Source: Dactylonectria macrodidyma (Eukaryota; Ascomycota; Sordariomycetes; Hypocreales; Nectriaceae). From it: 64,000 bases of DNA. Shown in pieces: positions 1 to 12,040 of this stretch (its first letter is position 1; the number at the start of each line of letters is the position of its first letter). The DNA lies in the NCBI GenBank assembly GCA_020744425.1, contig JAGMUV010000001.1, forward strand, positions 4,464,001-4,528,000. Reading direction: 5' to 3'. The notes beneath the pieces are model-generated. The model did not search any database, was not told the DNA's origin, and saw nothing but the letters and a program-made list of their open reading frames with translations. Made by a program: the position numbers and the translations under genes.

Positions 1-3000
1 GGTATATGCACTACCTAGGCAGTAGTTCAGACTCAGCTTAATCGCAGCGAGTACGTGAGGTACCTAGAGAAAGGCGATGGCATCCGCAGCTAAGCACGGG
101 GAAACCAAGTTGACATAGATACAATGCTATCGTGTAGGACGTTCCAGTTCATTTACCTGACAATCCATAAGTCAAAGTGCACATTATCTGATGGGTCTTG
201 CGCAAAAAGGTGACGTAGATGCCCCCCCCCCTGCTCTCGTGGTGCGGTGTCGAGATCGTTCTTCTTGGTTCTCCTGCATGGAAGCAGCCTCATCACCTTC
301 TTTCTCATCTCTTCCACCACGACTTGTAGTGTATTTTTCTTCATGCACAATCTCCAAAGGGAGAAAATTTCCCGAGTTGAGATCTAGACATCGCGCCAGA
401 AGCTTGGATGCCAAAACGGACGGGTCTAGGGAGCTGGTGAGGCATCTGCCGCACCCCTTTGGTAGTACCCACACACTCTCTTTCTCTGGGACCTGACTTG
501 ACCCTAGTGACATACGCGAGCTTCCTAGCAATACCCAAAGGTATTAGTGTCGAGATGTACTGCACATCGCAAGCATACCCTTAGAACGCCTAGGGAATGC
601 CCAAGATGAACCAGCCCAGGATGGACCAAGTCACGCCAAGGTCGAGATGAAGCTGCCACTGACGCGTCAGGTACAGGAACTCAAGCCGGGAGGGACGAGT
701 CGATGGTCAACAGACAGCGAAAGAAGCTATCGAGCTTGACACGACCGAAGGGGGAATTGATGGGCGAGTGCTAGGTTCGACGGAATCTGACTCACGACGG
801 GAGGTGTTGCTCCAACGCCTCACTGCTCCTAGGACCCAGTCCTACGACGACACCATGCAGTTCATACACCATGGCTACTTCACATCAAAGTATACAGTGC
901 GATGACTTCGGGATTTGGATCAGGATCCCTGAACCAGAGTAACCAGAACCGCATTAGATGAGCAGTAACAGAGGGCTTTCAAGCCTGTGGACACTAGATT
1001 GCTGATCAGCTAGGCATGGACACAAACAGGAAGCGAACTCTAGGCACAAACATCAGGGACAAGACTCTACGGGATACGAGGAATACCGGAGAAGGAAAGC
1101 AATGTCTCTGACAATCAACCTTTGTTGGGGGAGTGTGCTTGGACAGTGCCCTTGACACGCACAAGATCTCCCTCGACCAAAGAGTACTAGCATAGGACGA
1201 GGCAGCCGAACTGAGTCTGCGTTGAACCGAACGCTAGGCCAAAGAGTAGCACTCCTCTGGGACCGGTCGACAGTTGGTTACCTCCACAGTAAGATTCGTT
1301 GCAAGCCGTGGCAGGTTTGCATGTAATACCCTACTTTTCTTGATATGGAAGGTACTGACAGAATGATACCTCTAGAGAATCTCATACTCGAGAGAAAGAC
1401 TAGTCAGTATGTCTACCTGCTTCAAATGAGCCCTCAGGCTAAGACTCGTCGGTGGAACCAACCCAACCCAGAGAGCGAACTCAATCGAGACGATCAACTT
1501 TACCAGGATATCTCCAAGAAACCCTTGTATTCGACAGAGCCAAAATCACGCCATGGACGTATCTACAAAGCCGGCACCCCATACAGACAATTACCGCGGA
1601 GGACCAGCCAGTCCCGAAGGAGCATTGGCGATAGGCTATCTCGCGACAAACTGTCCTCCGCAGTCAAGTAGAGGCATAGCGTTGCGCCACCAACCAAGTC
1701 ACTACTCGATACTCCGATATAACAAAGGAGGGATTGGATTTGAAAGAACAAGTGGATCGCCGGGTAATAGGGGCAGAGGCGCCACCATCTGGACTTTGGT
1801 TCATCTGGGGAAACTAGTACGCAACTTCCGTGCTAGTTGGAGTACTCTTGAGCTGGCTGGGACATTCTTCGCTAAAGATGCTCGAATTGGAACTCACGAA
1901 AGACGGAAGACATTGATACCGGTAAACTGAAGGAGGACAGGGATTTCTGTAATGCTATGGTTCAGCTAAGAGGAAAAGTACCGAGCAAGGTGACAAGACT
2001 GCTATCCTCGATGTTGCCGCGTCATTCGCCACCTAAGAAATTCGCAAGAAATCCAGCAAAGCTCTAAGAATTACCTGAAGGTGCTGTCATTCCGCTCCAT
2101 GCAGGTTGCCATAAAGTGAAGCGAGCTCAGCGAGTACAGACGTCGTCACGAGGGGACGATATGCACGTCCCTTGGAATTCTATCGTCGCGCAGGCGAGAG
2201 AAGGCACCTCCGTGGTTTAGCGTTCCGGCGGCTGTTGGCTCGGGTTCTCCACAGAGCTTTTAGATCCCGGCGCAATTCAATTGGCAGGTGACCCATGATC
2301 CTGATCCTGGTGCCAGTCAAGGGGTGGCAGAAAAACACCACACACCACAAAGCATTACGATATTTTGGGCCCTTAGTATTAATTTAGTACATAATATAGA
2401 ATAATGATTTATGGCTATGTTTAGTTCACTTCATGATCTTTTATATATATTTTCTATTCTAATTTAGTAATAATTTAGCTATTGTACTTTGCTTATTTTA
2501 TAATAGCCGTTATTGACGTGTGCGGTGTTTTCCTTCCCTAGGAGGCCAGTCTAATCGCAAGAAGTGAAGTTGGGGAGTGTGGTGGTACCATGCCAAACAA
2601 GCTGCTTACTTGACCTGGCGACCAGGACGAAGCCGCCGCATGCCGCCAACACCGAACATGGACAGAAAGGAGTCTTGGAAATGGAGGGTAGCACAGACGC
2701 CGGGGCCCTCTCTTGCTCTGTTGGTGTAAACACGGACCGGCAGCTTGATCAGAATGGTCGTTGTTGCAAGCCAACGGGCTGGATCTGAGTAACGTTGCCC
2801 GGAGATTATGCCCCCATAGTCCTAGAATATTGCTCAGGTGATTCTTTGTGTACCCAAGCTGATACATTGGACAGGATTAAGCTTCCCGAGTGACGTCCAA
2901 CTTGACATTTCGGATGGGGCGTATACGGCGGACGGAGGACGAAGTTAGTACAGGGGCAAGGAGGGGCAAGGAGGGGCAGAGGGGCAGAGGGGCAGAGGGG

Positions 3001-6000
3001 CCGGAGGAGGGAGGGGCTGAGGCGACGGACGGCCTGAGGAGACGGCCGGGCGAGCACACGAGACAGACGGGAAGCAGTGGAGACGCCGGTACCGTGATGA
3101 CGAGAATTGTAATTCTGCTCAAGCCATTTCGCAAACCTTGTGTGCCCGGAGAACTCCATCCAAAAGGTCATTTGTCTCCATCAGTCATAGTTATGGTCCG
3201 TTTGTATTAGCTGCGTTACACGGGCACATTTGCCTGAGATGTGCCAACATGTTACCGACCGTTTGTGCCACTGCCCACGCCACTCCGCACTGTTGTGAGA
3301 CTGTGAACCTTCAGGTCTGTCCTTCCGGTCCGTTCTCTAGGTTTTGTGCCCAAGGGGGCGGGGGCGGGAAAAGATTGTATACCGTGAAGCAGCGGCTTGC
3401 CCTGTATTCTGTAGGAGTAAACGTCAGTATTAAGGTTTGTAGGCTAAATTATGGAAACATGGTATCTTTTCTCTTACAAATTTTTCTTCGATTTAGTGGT
3501 AATGAGACTCATACTTTGCCCGTTCCGCATGGCTCAACGGGCGGTAGTGGTATGTGGGTGCTTTTCTCCTCCCAAGAGGGCCCGTATCACTTCGGGCATT
3601 AATTGAGCAGGCGTACAGTGTTTGCGTGATCGTACTGATGGAAAGTTGCCTAACATGCTGGTTCCCGAGCTTGTTACTGCCTCCCCAAAGCAATGAGCGA
3701 ACCAAGGAGCCCACCTAGGAGGAGGGGGTGTGTTCGGCTCTGCCTCGAGGAGCACTGCAGGAGACTAGGACATTGCGCCAGTGACTAATATCAGTGGTAA
3801 GACAAGAGACGGTCGGCACGCTGTAATCGTGACTTCTTTCCACTCCGCAAGTCGACGGCAATGTCGTACATGGCGGACCGGCGGTGCGCGTGTCGGCGTG
3901 CCTGGTGGAGACAGGCTCGACAAGTAGGACAGCAGTGTAAGCGAGTCTCGAAAGCCTCATTATCGCAAAACCAACGTGCTTTGACGGAAAACACGAGCAA
4001 GCCTATGCCATGGGCAAGTAGCCGTCGGCCAGACTGCGTCCAATTTGTGTGGTTGCAGCTGAGGTGGTTGGTGGCATCACCGAAACGCCGTTAGAGTCAT
4101 TCATGCTGCTTCCCGTTGACCTAGGCCGTTTTCCACCACTCAATTGGCTTGCGGAGGGGCTGTGTTGCACGAAGGTGTTTTTAAGGCGGTCAACGGAGCT
4201 GAGACAGAGTCCATGATGAAGGAAGAAGCACAAGGCGTGCGGGGTGGTTCACAATGGGGGATGTGGTCAAGCTTAGTGCGGAAGCCACCTGGTTGAGCTG
4301 CTTGGTGGTCGGCTCAGGCCTTAGGTATGAAGTCAGGGCAAACGGGAGCTCTCGTTGCACGACCCAAGTAGAAGCAAAACCCGAGTGGAAGATAAGCTTG
4401 TATCTCTTTCTTGGCTGTGTTCTGGCATCACGGGCAAGGTGTGGGATCGATCTAGCAAACTGTCATCAGCATCGACGATGGCATTCAATCTCAGCATCCT
4501 TGGTCGCTCACGATTCTTCTCCACACCATCTCTTTCCGCCACCACAAACAACTCAAGAGCAGAACACCTGGGAAGGAGTTGACCAACTCAACCCGTGCAG
4601 AATCTAGGAGCTTGTACAACCATGCTCCACGATGTTGGTTGGCTAGTGTGGGCGCACAAGGAATTGGGAACAGATAGACACGGCTCTCGCGGCCGTTTGG
4701 ACCCATGCCATCCTCCTCTTTCGTTTTCAATACCCGAGCAAACGCAAAGTTTCCCTCTCTGCGTTCCTTTGGCAATCCATCCATCGACTTGGCCGTGTCT
4801 AGACCATGCCGAGCCCGGGAATCAACCACCACCCCTCCCCTCCCCTCCCCCTGGAGTCACAAGTGAAAGCGCATAACGGGAAGCTGCACGATAACACGGA
4901 GCAAACAAGAAACTTGGCCATGGCGCGACGAAATTGGAGGCCATGTGAGCAAAGAATGACGATATGCAGGTCGGCAAACTTGGGCATCCCGACGCCATTC
5001 TCGGGAGCTGGCAGGAGAATATTGGGAAAATGGGCTCATGGCAACGGGTAGCGACGTTGTGAGAAACCTCGTTGAGACTCTCCCATGACACAGACTAGGC
5101 CCGGGACCTCGTAAAGGGTGACCAGCAACTCGAGCGAATGTCGCTATCCGATCGATACCAGGCAGAATGAGGCATGGTGGACGGGAAGGATTCTCGTCGA
5201 CGGCGGTGTCGACAACCTCACCGAAGATGCGTAAGCACGGAATTCGACATTAGCCTCGGAAGGTCTGCGCTCATCTGTTGGCCGCCATTCTATTTCGTGC
5301 CGGCGCTCGGTTGCAATTTCCAATAGATTCGCTTGAGCCATTTCGCGATTCGCTCGACGCCAACTCGCAGACGGGATTGATGCCAACTAAAAGCCTCCAG
5401 GCTCCAGTCCAGCTGAAAACCTGTCCGACGTCCGACCGGAACAGCAAACACGCAGGGTCACGGGCGACGGGATCCTGCATCTCAGTGAGAGATCGACGAG
5501 GCAGGCCCCACAGACTTTGGCAAAAGCTGGTCGCATCTTGCTGTCTCCACAGGCCCGGGGCTGGCGTTTAACACTTTGCTCTCAACGGCTAGAGACGTTG
5601 ATGTCATGAGCAGGTACTTTGACCTGTGCTCGGCTGGAAATGGCAAGAAAAAAACAGGCTTGGGCTGCGGGAAACAGGCTACTGCAGTGCGAGAGAGGTG
5701 TGAATGCAACTAAGGCGTGAGGGAAAATAAGGCTCTGGTAAAAAACAGCAGAGGGATATGGGCGTCCGAGACATGCTTAAGCCCACGTGCGGATTGGTCG
5801 AAATTCGTCGAGGTAAAAGTCATGCACAGTACTTGCAGGACGAGGACGTTTGGAGGCGCAACTTGCCACAAACCTCGACCACCAATCCCCGTTGGCCCTC
5901 AGGACTTAGCTCGTCTGGCTTCCTGTACCTCCAAAGCAGGTATCCGAAATGCTCGCACGGGTCAGGCGCCGACGCCAATTGAGGGGGAGAGGAGGGGAGG

Positions 6001-6310
6001 CCCTTGCTTCGGGGGTAAGCGTATGCCCTTCGCTTTGACGATGCACACGCAGATTGAGAGCATGGAGATTCCCGAGGAGGGGGGGAGGAAGCGGTCCTAG
6101 AGAGACTCGAAATGACATAAATATATCGCCTTCTCGCCCTCGACTCCTCCAACTATTCACACTATTTACCCTCTTCATCTTCGTCATTCATCTTCTTCAT
6201 TCATCTTCTTCATTCATCTTCTTCATCTTCTTCACCCTCATCTTCAACAATTTCTCAAATTCTTCATCCTCTTCACCCTCTTCTTCAACAACTTCTCAGC
6301 TTTCGAACTT
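1..6310. other. Gene-poor leading region, nothing recognised
   Basis: No open frame in this stretch has convincing coding character. The longest frames are short, overlap on both strands and match no family I recognise. A 170-bp AT-rich patch lies at about 2340-2510 inside otherwise GC-balanced DNA. Short direct repeats occur at 2953-3002, and a C/T run lies at 4825-4855. The part from 600 to 2300 has many stops in all frames and could be a decayed transposon, but no reverse transcriptase, integrase or transposase motif could be read. Confidence 0.6.
2953..3002 (+). repeat. Short G-rich tandem repeat (GGGGCA-GA/AG units)
   Basis: About five imperfect copies of a 7-10 nt unit of the form GAGGGGCA(A/G) lie in tandem, followed by GGAGG runs. 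This is a purine-only minisatellite. It creates a glycine/arginine-rich reading frame that should not be taken for a gene. Confidence 0.7.
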
Positions 6311-6575
6311 CTCAAACCCCCATTCACTTCAATCTGTAAGTTTCCTCCTTCGCCAATCAACTTCCTCCTCCACCCACCTCCACTCCCCGCCTTTGACCAT
6401 CTCAACTTACACTTCATCTTTGCTTTGACTACCTTTGCTCACTTACTTTTGCTTCTCAGTTTTCACTTCCCTGACTTGTCTTCGATTCTTCTCCTTCCCA
6501 AAGCCAACTCTTCGAATCCATTTCGACTCCTTCCAACCGGAAGCCCCGAGTTGGGTGCTTCAGCTTTGCCCCAAC
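6130..6575 (+). promoter_or_regulatory. Pyrimidine-rich promoter/leader with probable 5' UTR intron
   Basis: A long CT-rich tract with repeated TTCATC units (about 6165-6260) precedes the first recognisable gene, as is common for expressed genes of filamentous fungi. A GTAAGT donor at 6336 and a pyrimidine-preceded CAG acceptor at 6459 define a plausible 124-nt leader intron. An in-frame upstream ATG at 6435 lies inside that intron, which supports the start at 6576. Confidence 0.5.
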
Positions 6576-8265
6576 ATGGTCCCCCACAATCTCAGCCCTA
6601 TCACTGTTCCAGGTGGCCAGGTGGTCGCCTCGAAGGTTGAGAAGCACGATGGAAACCTCCTCATCGAAAACAACCGCGCCATGGGGACTCTTCGGCTTGT
6701 AGAGCAGCTGTGGACGGGTCGCCACAACCTCGTAGCCATCGCGAACCATCATCTTGGCTCTGAGGGTCGTCCTTTCGCGACCGTAAAGCCCCGGAACACT
6801 TGGAAAGAGGGCGAGTTCAAGGTCAGCCTCATGGTCGAGAGAGCGGGGAAATCAGGTGATGTCGAGAACGATGCCTTTGTGCAGGTATTCGAACCCATCA
6901 GCAATGGCGAGGAGGCCAACCCAGGGGCGGTTGAGGAACGCGTGCGTGTTGACATCGCATCATGGGTGCTATTCAAAAAACTTGCACCAGAGATTCCAAC
7001 AGCGCAAATTATTGGCTTCGGGCTTCCCGACGGGACGCAGGTAAGTATCTTCATGTTTACAACATACTTGGAGATGAGCAATGTTAACGCATTATCTACA
7101 GTTCACGCACATCTCCCAATTGCCCCAGGAGTATGCCGATGACTACGTCAGGCGCTGCCGAGAATTCTCCATCGGCGATGAAGACATCTTCGCTACCCCC
7201 TTCGTTCCCCACGAGTGTGGGAACAAATTGCCCGTCGGGCTCGCATATATCATCTTCAAGCCCGTCATGCGTCCTGGGCGCTTGCTCAGTACTGTCTGGA
7301 ACACCGACCCGACATTTGACCAGATCTCGAACCTGTGGGAGAGTTTCGCCTCGATCATTTCCAGCTTGACCAAAAAGACTTACTCTAAAATCGGCTCTTT
7401 CTTGTTCAACAACAATGGAACGGCTACATTGTCAAATCGCCCGATTTACAACGCCATCGTTCAACTGGAAAGGGATGGTGTTTCCCCTGTCATGAGCCGC
7501 GATCGCACATTCACTTCCAGCACCGACTTCGTCGAAGCCGTGCTCAAAATTCAAGACGACCGCGTCGTCAAACACCCCCACGCAATTCTCAATGAACTTC
7601 ACTGCCGAGAGCAGATGGGGTTCCGTACACTGCTGCACGGTCTTATTCGACATCTTATCAGTCTTGAATTCTGCAAAGGCACATTCGTAGCCCAGATCCA
7701 CGATTTCGACGTGGATCACTTCATGGTTGATGAGGACTGGAACATCGTATGCGTCCTCGACATTGGCTCAATCGCCATCTTACCCATTGAGATGGTTCAC
7801 GAGCCCGAGTGGCTCACTGGAGTGCTCGTCGACGAAGACGAAGACTCGGTTCCGGCTGATGTGACTCGGCCTGCCTTCATTGAAGTCATCGGGGACCGAC
7901 AGAAGGAGCTCAACGTCCGAATTCATGGGCCAACGGGTCCTATCTTGCTGGCTGATGTCATGACAGAGGCCTGGGAGTCCAAGGCCTACTGGCTTCTCAT
8001 TACGCTCACTACATCGTTTAATATGAGCGATATAGCCGGACCTGAGCTTCTGCCTACGTTCAGCGATCTCAGCGACGAGGAGATCGAGGAGGTTGATGTT
8101 GCCCTTTGGGGACCCGACCCCGCTAGCGTCGTGCAACGTGCTATGCATAACCGTGAGCACTACATCCGACAGATTGTTGCAAAGTTTGGGCCTGGCGGCG
8201 AATTTGGCCCCGACCGTGACATTGTCGACCTTGGCCCAGGCGGTGCGGATGACAACTTCATCTAG
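6576..8265 (+). CDS. APH/choline-kinase-fold protein, probable pseudokinase
   Basis: Two exons (6576-7040 and 7102-8265) separated by a 61-nt GTAAGT...CAG intron encode about 542 residues. The C-terminal half has the layout of the large fungal family of aminoglycoside-phosphotransferase-like proteins. The region around residues 370-400 reads V-D-E-D-W-N-I-x-C-V-L-D, followed by P-I-E-M-V-H-E-P-E-W-L-T-G. In active members this region holds a His-Gly-Asp...Asn catalytic loop and an Asp metal ligand in 'IDWE'. Here the loop reads I-H-D-F-D-V-D-H-F: the usual HGD is not in register and the Asn is replaced. Only the later Asp survives, in V-L-D-I-G. The fold assignment is by recalled similarity. 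A catalytically dead or altered kinase is inferred. The C terminus is acidic and glycine-rich, probably disordered. Confidence 0.75.
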
Positions 8266-10090
8266 ACCATTCTAGATCTCTGTTATTTTGTGGCGGAAGC
8301 ACTCGTCGTCGCTCAGTTCCCTGGTTCGTTTCTCCCTGGTTCTCTGGTTCGCGTCAACATGTCGCATTCCTCAATGCATCGAGGTATGGGGCGTGGTCGG
8401 GGATGTCGCTTGGCTTTGTTGGACGCTCTTTTTCTTTCTTGGACACACTCTTTTCTTGGACACTTTTTTTTTTTTAGATGTTGGCTCGAAGCTTTTGACT
8501 TAGGCTTGCTATGGAGTGATGGATGGAAGGGGCACACAAACTGATCGGATTGCTTCGTCGGATCTTGCTTTTTCTTTTGTCATTTTACAAAGACCAAAAT
8601 CATCACCGAAAAAATACAGTCGCACTTTCTACTTGCTACATTTTCTATTTCCTCGATCCCTTTTCGCGTGACATGTGTGAGATGATCTATTGTGCCCATT
8701 GTGCCATCTCAATGACAGCCCTACGAGTGCATCCCCACTTCTTGGCCACTACTGGATGCAACCATCAGCCAAGCCGAGCAAGCGATTCCCCGTAGCACGC
8801 CGGTATTCCCAAGCATGGATTGAATTTTACCGGTGACTTTGACCTGCTCCACGTTCTCTACTCTTTTTCTTCCAGCGTGGTTCTCGACGTTGCCGATCTT
8901 TACGTCGGTTTCCAATGACAGTTCAAAATGTTGTGCAGGGTAGGGTTCGGAGATTAACTCGTCGATTGTTCGATCCGCGCCACCAGTAACGAGATAGCCT
9001 ACTTCTTGCTACGGTACAGCAACTTGATAACCTTCTTTGCCGTCTGACATGGTAGAATTGCCTTCTTGCTCAGAGGGCAAAGAGGCGCGATACGTAATTG
9101 CCTGGCAATCAGTCCCGCTATGACCTACATGCCGACCGGTACCTAGGTAGGTAGATACCTACCTTGATACTTGACTACCTTAGGTATTTTTGGTCGGCGA
9201 GATCGGCGATGCAATCAACCAGGAGCTGCGGAAACTGCCGAGTTCTAGCCAAAAGATGGATGGTATACGCAGGCGTGATATTACTTTGGAACATGCATGC
9301 ATTCACAGACAAACATGATGACACGTCAACCGGGCGTCGTTTGAGTCGTTCTGGTTCGCCTGGAGGCTGGCCGAATGGAAGGACATGCATGTCAGAGAAG
9401 CAAGGAGAAGCAAGGAGGGGGCGCGGCACGCAAGAGGGGGCCAAGCCGCCAGGCTAAGCAGCGGAGCGGAGGAGTTGCCGTAATTAGTGTGCCCAAGACA
9501 CGCATGGGAGAAACACATGGGAGTCATGTTTTCTCATTGTTGGGCTGAGAAGGAATAGGCGAGTTGGATGTGACAAGCCGACGCTCGTCCAAGTCCAGAC
9601 GGATGAACCCCCACAAAGCAACCACAAAAGCAACCACAAAGCCACATAGCCGTATAGCCACACAAAAAAGGCCGCAAGTCTCGGCGGGATGGTAGTCTTA
9701 ACTTGGCTGGCTATTGGTAGCCTGGTACCGGTATTTCTGATACGCATTCGAGATGAGGGCGTCACTGGAGGGTGGGTGGTTGAGAATGAGTTCTGGCGCT
9801 CATAGCGGGTCGATCGGCGCGCGGGGTGCCATGGGTGCGATGGATGGTGCGGGTGCCTTGTCAGATGTCAGATTGGAACTTTACCTACTAGGTCCAGGTA
9901 CCCACGCTACCACCTCATGGAAGGCAGGCCCCTACAGTGTAGCACTGTGTGGCAGTTGACCGGGCCAAAACTCCCGCTAGAAGTGGTCCCTAGGAATCCA
10001 CACAGCTTCCTAATGGAACCTGCTATCTCGGCCCATCAACACCCACATGACACTTCGAATGCCGAACGGGAGTTTGCAGGAAATAGTACA

Positions 10091-10136
10091 ATGTACGGAC
10101 TGTACTGTATTGTACTGTACTGTACTGTACTGTACA
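10091..10136 (+). repeat. TGTAC/ACTGT microsatellite
   Basis: Six or more consecutive TACTG units (with one TATTG variant) form a self-complementary TGTAC-rich array. Reverse-complement symmetry of GTAC makes slipped hairpins possible. No coding potential is implied. Confidence 0.8.
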
Positions 10137-10809
10137 CACACCGACAACACCTTGCTAGCCCGTCCCCTCATCCTCCCTACCTAATGCGAAGGGCGCCAGA
10201 GACAACCATCGGTGAGCTAGTGGGTTGTCAGGAAAACTGTGGAATCATTGCCACTAGGACCGAAGGCCATGGACGATCGCTGTGGAGCACCATGAAACGG
10301 GGCCTGAGGCTGAAGGGGAGGAGGAACTGGAGGAGAAACCCGACCAAGCCGACCCAGAACGCGGGACGGATGAGGTACTTGCCCCACGATCGGATCTGGG
10401 AACGGTGGCTGGCTGGGCTGGGCGGTGCTGTGAGTAGGGCGCGCGAGGCGGACGACTGTTTGAGAAAAGAGGATTGAGACACGAGAAAGTGGCAAGGATA
10501 TGAGACGACGAGGGAGGACATGGCAAAGGATGACGCAAGAGATTGAGACAGGAGGAATCTCTACTCGCTGAGAGAGGCTCTCGGGGCTCTCGGGCTCTCT
10601 CTCGGGCTGCTAAGAGGCTGAGACAGTTGTGCGGGCGAGAACTTTGAGCAATTCTGGCCACTCTCGGGGCTCCAGGGTGAGACCTTTGGGTGGACGAAGT
10701 CGGTGAGGGCCAATTGTTGGGTGAGACTGGGCGTTGACGCGACGCTGTGGTGTTGCGCCGACCCTCGCCGACCGCCACTCATGTGCAGGCGCTGGACACA
10801 CGGGGGGGA

Positions 10810-11220
10810 GTTGAAAGTTGCAACCGGGGGCTGGATACATATCGTTCAAATGGGCTGCGGCTGGGATTGGACTCATCATGGGTTGCAAAATCGGGGCGAG
10901 ACACAACGGGCTGCAACTGGGGCTGGCTGGGCTCTGAACACAACGGCCTGCAGCTGGAATGGATACGCGGGCTGCAGCAAGGGATGAACTCAACGGGCTT
11001 TTACCGGGTTGCAACGGGGGGCCTCAACCACATTCGCTATCCTGGGAATCATGCGCTGGACGACACGCGGACTGCACCTGGGCTGCACCTGGGTTGTCAC
11101 TGGGCTGCTGCACCTCACTCGACTCAACGGCATTGCAGCTGTGCGTGCTCCGACTTGCCTATGGGTTGCAACGGTGCTGCAACGGCGCTGCAGTGGTGTT
11201 GCAACTGCACTGGACCTCTG
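10810..11220 (+). repeat. Degenerate GGGTTGCAAC / GGGCTGCACC minisatellite
   Basis: The core TGCA flanked by GGGT/GGGC on the left and AC(T/G)GG on the right recurs about twenty times. Spacing is irregular, roughly 13-35 nt: for example gggttgcaaaatc, gggctgcaactgg, cctgcagctgg, gggctgcacctgg, gggttgcaacgg. TGCA and TTGCAA are palindromic, so the array looks similar on both strands and gives antisense frames too. Copies differ at many positions, so the array is old or under selection only for its core. The 212-codon frame across it (W/G/C/N-rich) is a by-product. Confidence 0.7.
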
Positions 11221-12040
11221 CCGGACACATGGGTTGTGAGCCTGCATTTACAGCCGGGTAGGCTGTGGTCGTGTATGTACCAGGCTGCACCAGTGAGGCA
11301 AGAAATGCAACCTGGCGATCCCTGTGATGGACCTGTTCGCCCGCGGGCATGTGCTCACTCAGAGCTGGGCCGGTTGAGACATTGAGAGGCGAAGCAGCGA
11401 GAGGAGAAACAGCGGAAAAGGGAACGATGATCAGAGCAGAGACAAAGTGAGAACAAGGAGGGGGCGTGTCAAACATCCCAAGTTCAGCTGCGACTGCGAC
11501 GGCACTGATCCGAACGGTTCAAGGTCGCCCTGTGACAAAAGCAACCATCGCCGGAACCTGGAACCAACAAGTTTCCCACGCCTTTTTCTTTTGCCTACGA
11601 AGTAGCCGTACAAACCCCCTCGTTTCCACAACCCCCCGACAAGTCAAACCCGAACAAGTCCGCCAGGTCTTTGTGCCGTCCTCCCTACCACTGTATTTGA
11701 TATGCGCTGATCGAGAGTGAGACAGTGCTCCGTGTTGCTCTGCGTTCTCCGGCTTCACATTGCCGCCTCAACTCAACTCGCCTCCCCTTGCGGCTCGTCT
11801 TTATCAACCCCCCGTCGCCCCTCGAGTTTCTCATCCTTGTTCATTGTCACTCAACAACCTCACCACCATTACTCCTTCAAGAAGGTTCCTCTTCTCATAT
11901 ATCTCTTTAGCTTTGTTTTCCAGTTACGTATCTTTCATTTGCGTGTCCTCCATACACGCTCCCTCCTTGAGCATTAGCTCGCCGGTCTTGCTGTACCAAG
12001 ACTTAGCCTCCAATTGTTGGGCAACTCAATTCAATGGACC

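Larger units (their letters stand above)
8266..12040. other. Intergenic region without a supported gene
   Basis: This 3.8-kb spacer has an oligo-T tract at 8464-8476, just after the APH-like gene and likely in its 3' UTR. It also has TAGGTA/TACCTA palindromic repeats at 9130-9190, a TGTAC array at 10091-10136 and a long degenerate minisatellite at 10810-11220. Frames up to 212 codons exist but are explained by the minisatellite. A CT-rich stretch at 11750-12000 looks like the leader of the following gene. Confidence 0.6.

Noticed and set aside
3138..3602. 154-codon plus-strand frame
   Set aside because: No domain, mixed codon use, overlapped by equal antisense frames.
10747..11385. 212-codon plus-strand frame rich in W, G, C and N
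   Set aside because: It is produced by the TGCA minisatellite; antisense frames exist over the same stretch and no domain is visible.
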